Below, one piece after another: positions 25,450-33,586 of a DNA stretch of 64,000 nucleotides (position 1 is the first letter of the stretch; every line of letters begins with the position of its first letter). The notes beneath the pieces are model-generated. The model had not been told where the DNA came from, made no database searches, and saw only the letters and a list, made by a program, of their open reading frames with translations. This stretch comes from Dehalococcoidales bacterium (GTDB taxonomy: Bacteria > Chloroflexota > Dehalococcoidia > Dehalococcoidales > UBA3254), in contig JAFGOB010000088.1 in NCBI GenBank assembly GCA_016926695.1, positions 1 through 64,000 on the forward strand, read 5' to 3'. Both the position numbers and the translations under genes were made by a program.

Positions 25450-26519
25450 TGTCTGTTCTAATATCCATAATCGCTTTTGTAGTTATCCTGGTAGTGCTGG
25501 TGATAGCCCATGAACTGGGACATTTCCTCACGGCCAAAGCGCGGGGTGTGGGTGTAATAGAATTCGGCCTTGGTTTTCCACCCCGGATCTGGGGAATAAA
25601 AAAGGGGGAAACGCTTTATTCTATCAATGCCCTCCCCCTGGGCGGTTTTGTCAAACTGGCTGGAGAGGAAGATCCCAAGGTAAATCGCAGCCTGGCAGGG
25701 AAAGGATACGGAACCCGCATACTGGTGCTGTCCGCGGGTTCGTTGATGAATATCCTCCTTCCGATAGTCCTCTTCTCGATAGCTTTTATGCTTCCTCACA
25801 ATATTTATACGGCCCCGGTTACCATTGAGGATGTTGCTCCCGGGTCCCCGGCAGCTTATGCCGGCATCGAAGCGGGCGATACGATCATCAGCATAAATGG
25901 AAACCAGATCAATAACTCGACTGACGTGCGCCGATGGATACAGCTTAACCTGGGTAAAGAAATAACCATGACCCTTAAACGGGCCGATTCCAGTGAACAC
26001 ATCGCGATAGTAACACCCCGCTGGAACCCGCCGTCCGGGCAGGGCTCCGTAGGCATCCTGATGGCGGCATTAACCGAGCCCCCTGTAGTTACCAGTATCA
26101 GCGAGCCGATATGGAAAGCGGTTCCCATGGGTGTAACCGAGTGCTGGCAAACGCTGGTACTGTTTAAAAATGAAATCATACACTGGATTATCGGAGCAAC
26201 AACTCCCCAGGTAACCGGTCCGGTAGGTATGGCCCAGTTGACAGGAGAGGTAGTACAGGCAGGCTTCAGCCCCTTGCTGGAGTTTGCCGCTTTTATCAGC
26301 ATCAACCTGGGTATCGTCAACCTGCTGCCCCTTCCCGCACTGGATGGAGGCAGAATCATCTTTGTATTACTTGAGATGGTCAGAGGCGGACGCCGCGTAT
26401 CCCCCAGGACCGAAGGACTGATACATGCCATCGGCTTTATGCTCCTGATAGGCCTGATGGTGCTGGTCACCTTCGGAGATATTGCCAACATCGTCACCAC
26501 CGGCAGCGCTATCCCGTAA
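25449..26519 (+). CDS. rseP: Site-2 protease RseP family
   Basis: A 356-residue intramembrane zinc metalloprotease. HELGH lies in the first helix near residue 20 (VIAHELGHFLTAKARGV), a PDZ domain follows (about 110-185, EDVAPGSPAAYAGIEAGDTIISING), and the third zinc ligand is in PLPALDGGRI near the C terminus. The family cleaves anti-sigma factors or signal-peptide remnants in the membrane. ATG 25449 overlaps the dxr stop. No anti-sigma substrate gene is nearby. The 3' end abuts a flavoprotein remnant on the opposite strand. Confidence 0.95.
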   Translation: MSVLISIIAFVVILVVLVIAHELGHFLTAKARGVGVIEFGLGFPPRIWGIKKGETLYSINALPLGGFVKLAGEEDPKVNRSLAGKGYGTRILVLSAGSLMNILLPIVLFSIAFMLPHNIYTAPVTIEDVAPGSPAAYAGIEAGDTIISINGNQINNSTDVRRWIQLNLGKEITMTLKRADSSEHIAIVTPRWNPPSGQGSVGILMAALTEPPVVTSISEPIWKAVPMGVTECWQTLVLFKNEIIHWIIGATTPQVTGPVGMAQLTGEVVQAGFSPLLEFAAFISINLGIVNLLPLPALDGGRIIFVLLEMVRGGRRVSPRTEGLIHAIGFMLLIGLMVLVTFGDIANIVTTGSAIP

Positions 26520-26539
26520 GGCACCCGGACGGGTAACAG

Positions 26540-26696
26540 GACCAGCCAGGCACCCCCGGCACATGTGCAGGTCCATTTCCCTTAAAAGGAGTGTCTCGAC
26601 TTCAGCCCAATTGCTGACGGCCTTCAGCAGCACCCGGTCCAGCATCCATTTGCTATTACCCTTGCGCGGAGACCCGCGAATCCCGATTATTTTCAT
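26540..26696 (-). pseudogene. NADPH-dependent FMN reductase-like remnant
   Basis: From ATG 26696 (AGGGTGATGAT upstream) the frame reads MKIIGIRGSPRKGNSKWMLD and then LLLREMDLHMCRGCLAG. This is the first strand, the FMN-phosphate loop (GSPRKGNS) and the CxGC motif of iron-sulfur flavoproteins and related NADPH:FMN reductases. The rest of the family (another 120-150 residues) is missing; beyond it the frame runs only over the rseP gene in antisense. A 5' fragment left by a deletion. Confidence 0.65.
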
Positions 26697-27052
26697 ATCA
26701 TCACCCTGGCGACTATACAGTCCACCGGTAAAACAAGCTACCTGACAGGCGATTCCTATTCTTTCTTTGCAGGAATTGAAAAATCGTTCGGAAATACTTT
26801 CAGGCGCTTCCAGCAAGCGCGGCATTTGCCTGTATGAAGAGGACCACAAACCCAGAACAACATGCCCGCGGCGACGTTGATATGTTACCCTTTTTTTAAA
26901 CACGGGTCTATAATGTTAAATGAATACATGGTTACAAATTGATTAATAAATCAGGAGGTAGGCAAGCCAGCAGAAAAACAGCCTTAGGGTAATACAAGCT
27001 TACAAAAAGAGACCGTAACGGTGCATAAAATAAAGATTAAGGAGTACTGTAT
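26697..27052. other. Non-coding stretch upstream of mscL
   Basis: No gene is supported apart from the remnant to its left. It should hold the mscL promoter. The sequence AAGGAGTACTGTAT directly before ATG 27053 supplies its ribosome site. Confidence 0.5.
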
Positions 27053-27517
27053 ATGTTAAAGGACTTCAAGGCTTTCATTACCAAGGGCAACATGGTGGAC
27101 ATGGCCATAGGCATTATTATAGGTATAGCCTTCGGCCTTATCATTAACTCACTGGTCAAGGATATCATCATGCCGCCTATCGGTTTGGCGCTTGGAGACA
27201 CCGACTTTCAAAATCTATTTGCGGTCTTGAAAGAAGGCACTATCCCGGGACCTTACATCTCCCTGGCTGCGGCACAGGAAGCCGGAGCGGTTACGATTAA
27301 TTATGGAATATTCGTCAATACCCTGATCAACTTTATAATTATTGCGGCTGTACTCTTTTTCTTCATAGTACGTCCTATTGCCCAGATGAATGCCAGGAAA
27401 GCAGCCAAAGAAGCTGCTGCGCCCGCCGCTCCTACTACCAAAGAATGTCCCTTCTGTCATACATCCATCCCCATCCAGGCCACACGCTGCCCTAACTGCA
27501 CATCTGAGATCAAATAG
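27053..27517 (+). CDS. mscL: Large-conductance mechanosensitive channel with C-terminal zinc ribbon
   Basis: A 154-residue protein. Residues 1-105 are a typical MscL: MLKDFKAFITKGNMVDMAIGIIIG with the gate-forming first helix, a periplasmic loop, and a second helix (LINFIIIAAVLFFFIV). The channel opens under membrane tension to release solutes after osmotic downshock. Instead of the usual charged cytoplasmic bundle it ends in CPFCHTSIPIQATRCPNCTSEI, two CxxC pairs that should bind one zinc. E. coli MscL is 136 residues without such a tail. Single gene, followed by a perfect hairpin. Confidence 0.93.
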   Translation: MLKDFKAFITKGNMVDMAIGIIIGIAFGLIINSLVKDIIMPPIGLALGDTDFQNLFAVLKEGTIPGPYISLAAAQEAGAVTINYGIFVNTLINFIIIAAVLFFFIVRPIAQMNARKAAKEAAAPAAPTTKECPFCHTSIPIQATRCPNCTSEIK

Positions 27518-27537
27518 CCGTTGGCATAAGTTTTCAT

Positions 27538-27577
27538 CGTCCGCCCGGATAAAGCAACAGGCCCATCCGGGCGGACG
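27538..27577 (+). terminator. Perfect 13-bp hairpin after mscL
   Basis: CGTCCGCCCGGAT (27538-27550) and ATCCGGGCGGACG (27565-27577) pair perfectly around 14 bases. No T-run follows. The arm shares GTCCGCCC with the hairpin at 1190-1211. Confidence 0.5.
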
Positions 27578-27650
27578 GACTGGCACAGCCGTATATATAA
27601 AAAACAGCAGTATATGGTACTTGAAGATCTGATTTCCGGTGACCGGGACG

Positions 27651-28193
27651 TTAATCTTTCAGCCCAGACCTGTATTCGGGTGAAATATAGAAGATAAAGA
27701 TGCAGTGGTTGTAGTAGAAAGTGCTGGCATCGGGAAAATATTTGAGCACCTGGTTTTCGATTTCCGCCTTGATAAGCGGCTTTCCCATCTCCAGTCCATT
27801 GATGGCCTTGTTCTTGATCGGTTCCCGGATAAAAGCCATGGGATAGTTGTCGCTGATTCTCTTAAGGCACTTTTCGCTGTCATTCAGATGATGTAATACC
27901 CCCCACATCACCGCCAGTTCACCGCTGGGAAGGCTCTCATTCAGGTCTTTAACCTGGGCTTCTATGCCATAACTCCTGGCCCGTTTTACCAGAGCGGGAT
28001 TAACATCAAAACCTCTCAACCGCTCAGGCTGGAAAATAGCTTTCAGACGCAGGGTTATTTTACCATCACCGCAGCCGAGATCGTCCATCTGCCTGTGTAA
28101 AAAAACAGGAGGAACCCTGGTCACCAGCATCCTGATCTGGTCCTTGATCTGGCTGCCGATATAGAAATTAGTGCCGAATAAGGCATAAATCAT
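27651..28193 (-). CDS. Class I SAM-dependent methyltransferase
   Basis: A 180-residue protein with the SAM-binding motif MDDLGCGDGKITLRL near residue 35, the acidic end of strand 2 in GFDVNPALVKRA, and motif IV-like AVMWGVLHHLND. The N terminus is short (about 35 residues before motif I). Substrate unknown. It lies 50 bases downstream of the VTT membrane protein on the same strand and may share its transcript. Confidence 0.8.
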   Translation of the reverse strand: MIYALFGTNFYIGSQIKDQIRMLVTRVPPVFLHRQMDDLGCGDGKITLRLKAIFQPERLRGFDVNPALVKRARSYGIEAQVKDLNESLPSGELAVMWGVLHHLNDSEKCLKRISDNYPMAFIREPIKNKAINGLEMGKPLIKAEIENQVLKYFPDASTFYYNHCIFIFYISPEYRSGLKD

Positions 28194-28243
28194 GTGCTGA
28201 AGTCTGATATGAATCGGATTACCTCCTGAAATAATATTGTTTA

Positions 28244-28837
28244 TTACTCGCCGCCCAGCCAGCGTAAAAGCGTACCAACTCCAAGATAACCGGCATAGGC
28301 TATGATCATGGCCTTAACGATATTGCCGGCAACGCACATGACAAAGAACTTAATCATCCTGAAACGCAAAGCTCCCATGGCTATAGCCATGGGAGCAAAG
28401 ACAGGGTTTAACATGGCGGACATGAAAAATACCACTACGGAACCCTTTCTCTGCGCCCAATCGACGAATTTGGCTGAAAGCCTGTTTGAAGCTTGTTCGT
28501 CTACAGAATAACCCCTCAGGCCCGGGAAAAAAGTCCGGCCGCTCCTGCCGAGCAGGTATACCAGCGTGCCTCCTGTCCCGGCTCCCACACCACTGGCCAG
28601 CCCCACCAGAGCCGGATGCATTCCGGGAATACCCCCGAAGGTAAAGGTCAGCAGCAGATAAGATATAGGAGTAGGTATGCTGCTGCCTGCGATAAAAGCA
28701 ATCACAAATGCTCCCAAATAGCCGTAGTTTTGCAACCCGGCTATCTCTTTCCAGTACAGGATAATAAAGACGATGGAGATAACTGTAGTTGCTAAGAATA
28801 TACTGCTGATCAGGATATAGCGGGTTCTAGCGTTAAT
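28244..28837 (-). CDS. VTT-domain (DedA/SNARE-associated-like) membrane protein
   Basis: The visible core (from TTG 28735) is 163 residues: NYGYLGAFVIAFIAGSSIPTPI, a glycine-rich segment GLASGVGAGTGGTLVYLLGRSGR, and a C-terminal half with two more helices. The frame stays open for 34 more codons upstream and encodes another membrane helix (LATTVISIVFIILYW). Its first codon after the in-frame stop is ATT at 28837, 8 bases behind GGAGG, so a rare ATT start giving about 197 residues is likely. The family is thought to act in lipid handling or membrane homeostasis. It lies about 50 bases downstream of clpC. Confidence 0.72.
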   Translation of the reverse strand: MNARTRYILISSIFLATTVISIVFIILYWKEIAGLQNYGYLGAFVIAFIAGSSIPTPISYLLLTFTFGGIPGMHPALVGLASGVGAGTGGTLVYLLGRSGRTFFPGLRGYSVDEQASNRLSAKFVDWAQRKGSVVVFFMSAMLNPVFAPMAIAMGALRFRMIKFFVMCVAGNIVKAMIIAYAGYLGVGTLLRWLGGE

Positions 28838-28887
28838 CTACGTTACCTCCATCTTACGCCAGGTGGAGCCCGGGTTGTTACTTTTAT

Positions 28888-31320
28888 TTACTTTCTGGTG
28901 AAGACCAGTTCATCGTCAACCAGGTCTACCAGTATGGTATCCCCTTCTTTGTATTCACCGGACAGTATCCTGCTGGAAAGGGCGTTTTCGACATGACGTT
29001 CTATAGCCCGCCTCAACGGCCTGGCGCCATATGTAGGATCATACCCTTCATCTACCAGCCAACTCTTGACGGATTTCGTCAACTCAAGTTTTAGTTTACG
29101 CTCACCAAGACGTTTCTGCAAATCTTTGATCATCAGCTCAACAATCTCACCCAGTTGATCCCGAGATAATTCATGGAACACTATGATGTCATCCAGCCGG
29201 TTTAAAAATTCCGGTCTGAACTTTTTTCTGACCTCGGTCATAACCTGGTCCTTCATGTTCTCATAGCTTTGTTTCTGTGCTTTGGTAGCATTCTTAGGCA
29301 GGGTAAAGCCAATCGGTCCTTCGCGTTTTATAAGCTCGACACCGGTATTGCTGGTCATAATAATGACGGTATTTTTAAAATCCACCGTCCTTCCCTGTCC
29401 GTCCGTCAACCGGCCGTCATCCAGCACCTGGAGCAAAGAATTAAACACTTCCGGATGGGCTTTTTCAATTTCATCCAGCAGAATCACCCTGTAAGGCCTT
29501 CTTCTGACAGCCTCCGTCAATTGCCCGCCTTCTTCGTAGCCGACGTATCCGGGGGGTGCTCCTATCAGGCGTGATACCGTATGCTTCTCCTGATATTCGC
29601 TCATATCCAGGCGGATCATAGCGGTCTCATCGTCAAACAGGAACCAGGCCAGGCTGCGCGCCAGCTCGGTCTTGCCCACACCCGTTGGGCCCAGGAACAT
29701 AAAGCTTCCGATAGGCCTCCTGGGGTCCTTCAGACCGGCGCGGCTCCTGCGGATAGCCTCGGAAACGGTCTGGACAGCCTCATGCTGGTCTATCATACGC
29801 TCATGTATGCGCTCTTCCATATGTACCAGCTTCTGGGTCTCCCCTTCCATCATTTGAGAAACCGGAATACCCGTCCACTTTGAGACCAGGACGGCGATAT
29901 TTTCCTCATCTACCGATTCGTCGATCTTGGCCTGTTTCAGCCACTCAGCCTTGGCCTGTTTATATTCGTTTTCCAGCCGGAGCCTTTCAACCTTGATCTC
30001 TGCCGCCCTGGGATAGTCCTGTCTCTGTGAGGCAGCTTCCTCTTCCATGATCAACTGTTTGAGTTTGTCCTCGGATGACTTGACACCGGGCGGGGCGCTT
30101 TGAGCATCTATCCTGAGCTTGCTGGCCGCCTCGTCAATCAGGTCGATTGCCTTATCCGGCAGGTGCCTTTCCGTGATGTAACGCTGGCTCAACCTGGCTG
30201 CAGCTTCCAGTGCCGCATCGGTAATTTTTACTTTATGATGGGCCTCGTAACGGGGACGCAGACCGATTAAAATCTGGACTGTCTGCTCAATGGTAGGCTC
30301 ATTGACGTATACCGGCTGGAAACGCCTCTCAAGCGCCTTGTCCTTCTCAATATATTTACGGTATTCGTCCAGGGTAGTGGCCCCGATCGTTTGCAACTCG
30401 CCATGCGCCAGAGCCGGCTTAAGCATATTGCTGGCGTCAATCGCTCCCTCGGCCGCGCCTGCGCCAACCACGGTATGTATTTCATCTATAAAGAGGATTA
30501 TTTCTCCCTTTGAGTTCCTGATTTCATCCATTACCGCTTTCAGCCGTTCCTCAAACTCGCCGCGGAACTTGCTGCCTGCTACCAGGGCGCCCATATCCAG
30601 CGCCGCAACCCTGCGTCCCTTCAATGAGTCCGGAACGTCATCCGCCACGATTTTTTGGGCCAGACCTTCCGCAATAGCGGTTTTTCCCACACCCGCATCT
30701 CCTACAATAACCGGGTTATTCTTGGTACGGCGTGTCAGGATCTGCATAACCCTCTTGATTTCATCCTCACGCCCGATCACCGGATCAAGCTTACCCTGCC
30801 TGGCCAGTTCGGTCAGATCGCGGCTGTATTTTTCCAGTGAGCGGTACTTGCTCTCCGCCCTGGCATCGGTGACACGATGCCCGCCGCGTATCTCCTGTAA
30901 AGCGCGGTAGACCTTTTCCTGATCGATACCGGCATTGCGCAGAATCCCGGCAGCTTCCCCCTTGCGTTCCAGGGTCATGGCGATCAACAGGTGCTCCGTG
31001 CCGATGAACTCATCTTTGAGCCGCTTGGCTTCGGAATCCGCTCCCTGTAGAAGTTCCTGGATGCGGGGAGTAGCATATATTTGCCCCGTATCATAGGCTA
31101 TTTTGGGCATTTTTTCCAGTGCAGCCCCTACCTGCTGCCTGATGTTGTCGGGATTGACTCCCAGCGATTTCATGATATCCAGAATAAGCCCTTTCTCCTG
31201 CTGAAGCAAAGCCATCAGAATATGTTCTACATCCCATTGATTATGTTTGTAATTACGGACAAGCTCTTGAGACGCTGCCAGGGCTTCCTGTGCTTGTTCG
31301 GTAAATTTGTCCTGCCTCAT
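28888..31320 (-). CDS. clpC: ClpC-type AAA+ unfoldase
   Basis: An 810-residue Hsp100 protein. N-terminal Clp repeats (1-140), first AAA module with GDAGVGKT and LFIDEIHT, second with GPTGVGKT and [14 protein letters not shown]. The middle segment is short and carries a UVR motif ([23 protein letters not shown]), as in ClpC, not the long coiled coil of ClpB. An IGF tripeptide sits where ClpC has its ClpP-docking loop ([11 protein letters not shown]). It should therefore feed substrates to ClpP rather than dissolve aggregates. It overlaps hspR by 4 bases at the end of the dnaJ-hspR-clpC operon. Confidence 0.93.
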   Translation of the reverse strand: MRQDKFTEQAQEALAASQELVRNYKHNQWDVEHILMALLQQEKGLILDIMKSLGVNPDNIRQQVGAALEKMPKIAYDTGQIYATPRIQELLQGADSEAKRLKDEFIGTEHLLIAMTLERKGEAAGILRNAGIDQEKVYRALQEIRGGHRVTDARAESKYRSLEKYSRDLTELARQGKLDPVIGREDEIKRVMQILTRRTKNNPVIVGDAGVGKTAIAEGLAQKIVADDVPDSLKGRRVAALDMGALVAGSKFRGEFEERLKAVMDEIRNSKGEIILFIDEIHTVVGAGAAEGAIDASNMLKPALAHGELQTIGATTLDEYRKYIEKDKALERRFQPVYVNEPTIEQTVQILIGLRPRYEAHHKVKITDAALEAAARLSQRYITERHLPDKAIDLIDEAASKLRIDAQSAPPGVKSSEDKLKQLIMEEEAASQRQDYPRAAEIKVERLRLENEYKQAKAEWLKQAKIDESVDEENIAVLVSKWTGIPVSQMMEGETQKLVHMEERIHERMIDQHEAVQTVSEAIRRSRAGLKDPRRPIGSFMFLGPTGVGKTELARSLAWFLFDDETAMIRLDMSEYQEKHTVSRLIGAPPGYVGYEEGGQLTEAVRRRPYRVILLDEIEKAHPEVFNSLLQVLDDGRLTDGQGRTVDFKNTVIIMTSNTGVELIKREGPIGFTLPKNATKAQKQSYENMKDQVMTEVRKKFRPEFLNRLDDIIVFHELSRDQLGEIVELMIKDLQKRLGERKLKLELTKSVKSWLVDEGYDPTYGARPLRRAIERHVENALSSRILSGEYKEGDTILVDLVDDELVFTRK

Positions 31321-31631
31321 TTCTTTTCTCCTCTCAGTTCCTCAATTTCCTTTTCAAGTTCCTGTATTATTGACTGGAGTTCTTCAATCTGCCTCGTCAT
31401 GCGCATAATCACCTCCGCGCCAGCCAGGTTGACACCCAGAGTGTCAATCAGGGTTTTCATATGGCGCAATTGCTCCAGGTCGTATTCCGAGTACAGACGG
31501 ATGTTCCCGCGCGAGCGCGATGGTTCAATCACGCCAATTCTCTCATAATAACGCAGGGTATGAGTCTGTATACCCAGCATCCTGGCGGCAACACTGATTA
31601 CATAGCGTGGTTCATTTTCTTCTTTTCTCAT
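31317..31631 (-). CDS. hspR: MerR-family heat-shock repressor HspR
   Basis: A 104-residue regulator. Winged-helix DNA-binding domain: VISVAARMLGIQTHTLRYYERIGVIEPSRSRGNIRLYS, followed by a coiled coil (about 70-104). HspR normally represses chaperone operons by binding inverted repeats (HAIR) and uses DnaK as co-repressor. Gene position between dnaJ and clpC matches the classic arrangement and implies autoregulation of the operon; a candidate operator lies at 32710-32751. It overlaps clpC by 4 bases and follows dnaJ after 4 bases. Confidence 0.92.
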   Translation of the reverse strand: MRKEENEPRYVISVAARMLGIQTHTLRYYERIGVIEPSRSRGNIRLYSEYDLEQLRHMKTLIDTLGVNLAGAEVIMRMTRQIEELQSIIQELEKEIEELRGEKK

Positions 31632-31635
31632 TTTC

Positions 31636-32658
31636 CTACCTCATACGGGATTCAGGCGGACGTAATTCTCTCAACCTGGTAAACAGGGCCTTTTCTTCCT
31701 GGGAAAGACCGGTAGGCAAGGTTACTTTTATCGTCACTAAGAGGTCTCCCCTGGCAGAATCCGCCAGATTCGGCATACCCTGTCCGGTCAGCCGGAATAT
31801 TTGTTCGTTTTGAGTTTCAGGCGGTATCCTCAAGGCCAGTTTCGTGCCTTTAAGAGTCGGTACCTGTATCTCTCCTCCCAGCACTGCCGAGACCAGAGTT
31901 ACCTGTATATCAACATACAGGTCATCCTCTTTTCGCTGGAACACGTTATGGTGCTGTACGGATATCACCAGGTACAGGTCACCCGGCGTTCCACCGGCCT
32001 GTCCCCGCTCGCCTTTGCCGGCAATACGTACGCGTGAACCGTTGTTTACACCGGCGGGTATTTTCACTTCAAGGCGTTTCACCTGGTGTACAACACCTGC
32101 CCCACGGCAAACGGAACAGGGTAAATTTTGTATATAACCGGTGCCGCTGCATGAAGTACAGGGGACTTCCGTCTTTAATGCTATATTTCTTATAGCTCCG
32201 TTGTAGGCCTCTTCCAGGCTTATTTCAACGGAATGTTCCAGGTCATGGCCTTTCCTTGCCCGTGCAGTCCTGCTCCTAGTGCCGGTCCCGGCCCTGCTGC
32301 CGAAAAACTCATTAAAAATATCCCCCAGGTCTCCTTCTTCGAAATGAAAAGTCTGTTCCTGACCGCCTCTCTGAAAAAATTCCCATCCGCCGGGGGGCGG
32401 CTGCCGGTGAGTAGCCTTTTCATAACGTTCGGCCTCTTCCCACTGATCGCCGTACTTGTCGTATTTTTTACGCTTCACAGAGTCCGACAGGACTTCATAG
32501 GCCTCATTGATCAGCTTAAAGCGTTCCTCAGCGGACTTGTTCCCCGGATTTACATCCGGATGATACTGACGGGCCAGCCTACGGTAGGCCTGTTTTATAT
32601 CTTTGTCAACTGCGTTACGGCTGATTCCCAGGATGTTGTAATAATCTTTTCCAGCCAT
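31636..32658 (-). CDS. dnaJ: DnaJ-family co-chaperone with a half zinc domain
   Basis: A 340-residue J-domain protein that stimulates DnaK. The J domain occupies 1-70 with HPD at 33-35. The next segment is not the usual Gly/Phe-rich stretch. The zinc domain has only two CxxCxGxG repeats ([16 protein letters not shown]) instead of four, enough for one zinc centre. C-terminal substrate domains follow ([47 protein letters not shown]). It is first in the operon with hspR and clpC, so it is probably the heat-inducible copy; dnaK is not in the window. Confidence 0.9.
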   Translation of the reverse strand: MAGKDYYNILGISRNAVDKDIKQAYRRLARQYHPDVNPGNKSAEERFKLINEAYEVLSDSVKRKKYDKYGDQWEEAERYEKATHRQPPPGGWEFFQRGGQEQTFHFEEGDLGDIFNEFFGSRAGTGTRSRTARARKGHDLEHSVEISLEEAYNGAIRNIALKTEVPCTSCSGTGYIQNLPCSVCRGAGVVHQVKRLEVKIPAGVNNGSRVRIAGKGERGQAGGTPGDLYLVISVQHHNVFQRKEDDLYVDIQVTLVSAVLGGEIQVPTLKGTKLALRIPPETQNEQIFRLTGQGMPNLADSARGDLLVTIKVTLPTGLSQEEKALFTRLRELRPPESRMR

Positions 32659-32709
32659 TTTCCGATACCTCTCTTATTTTCTACTCCTGGGAGTAAAATT
32701 CTATATTTC

Positions 32710-32751
32710 GCTCGAATAATCTTAACAATTATATATTAACTTATTTTGAGC
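32710..32751 (-). promoter_or_regulatory. Inverted repeat upstream of the dnaJ-hspR-clpC operon
   Basis: GCTCGAATAA (32710-32719) and TTATTTTGAGC (32741-32751) form an imperfect inverted repeat flanking an AT-rich core with TATAAT on the minus strand. A shorter TTGA-N8-TCAA lies at its distal edge. It resembles, but does not match, the HspR-binding HAIR consensus (CTTGAGT-N7-ACTCAAG). Candidate operator overlapping the promoter. Confidence 0.4.
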
Positions 32752-32809
32752 AATATTTCAAGAAGTTAGCAAATTATTATTAAGGCTGGCTGGTCTAAGA
32801 GGTAATCAA

Positions 32810-33385
32810 TTAACCCAGGACTTCCCGGTAAATCTCCAGGAATTGCTTCAGTATGGCGGCTGTGGCCCCGGTTATCCGCTTGTCCTGGTAGTAATAGACA
32901 TGGGGGTGGTAAGGGACGCCGTTCTCAAAAAACTCAGGTTCAACACGGCAGGTCCCTTTCTCCATCAAGGCCCTCACAGGTATGATGATGATTTCATCGA
33001 TCTCAAACCTGCTCGTTTTGAAATCATAGTCTTCTTTTATCGAGCCGACGAAAGGGCTGATAATATAATTGGAGAACCTGGTCGGAATATCGTCAAGTTC
33101 CCCCAGGATTTCAACATCCCCGGGCTTCAATCCGATTTCTTCATAGCTTTCACGCATAGCGGTATCAAGGAGGGAGCCGTCTTTTTCATCGAATCCTCCT
33201 CCCGGAAAAGAAATTTCACCCTTATGGTAACGGACCTGCTGGGACCGGCGGGTAAACAGCAGGTACTGCCGGTCGTCTTTTATAAAAAGAGGCAACAGAA
33301 CAGCCGAGAGCACTCTGCCTTTCTCGTGGATACGGCGGACCGGCCTTCGCGCAAGATACTCCTTCAGTTTCAGGTTGGCATTCAA
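32810..33385 (-). CDS. Nudix hydrolase, CoA pyrophosphatase-like
   Basis: A 191-residue Nudix protein. The Nudix box is complete (GGGFDEKDGSLLDTAMRESYEEIGL), with the REXXEE glutamates that bind magnesium. The lead-in LLFTRRSQQVRYHKGEISFPGG matches the NudL/CoAse subgroup, which splits CoA into phosphopantetheine and adenosine 3',5'-bisphosphate. It stands alone between the dnaJ operon and the divergent helicase gene. Confidence 0.88.
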   Translation of the reverse strand: MNANLKLKEYLARRPVRRIHEKGRVLSAVLLPLFIKDDRQYLLFTRRSQQVRYHKGEISFPGGGFDEKDGSLLDTAMRESYEEIGLKPGDVEILGELDDIPTRFSNYIISPFVGSIKEDYDFKTSRFEIDEIIIIPVRALMEKGTCRVEPEFFENGVPYHPHVYYYQDKRITGATAAILKQFLEIYREVLG

Positions 33386-33586
33386 CAGCGAGCTTTCCAG
33401 AACAGCATCCTTTCTCTCAGCAGGATCAACCTGTTAAAGCGGTGATTTCTTATCTCTATTATAGCCCTAATCAGCCGGGGACTCATCTTTCCGGCTGAAG
33501 TTGCATTTATCCGGCGCCGGATGTATGTTTGATGTTAGCCCGAAGACTACGGATACAACCCGATTTCTCTTCCAGGACAGGTGTAT

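Noticed and set aside
28888..31320. ClpB disaggregase
   Set aside because: The middle domain is short with a UVR motif and a ClpP-loop IGF, which points to ClpC.
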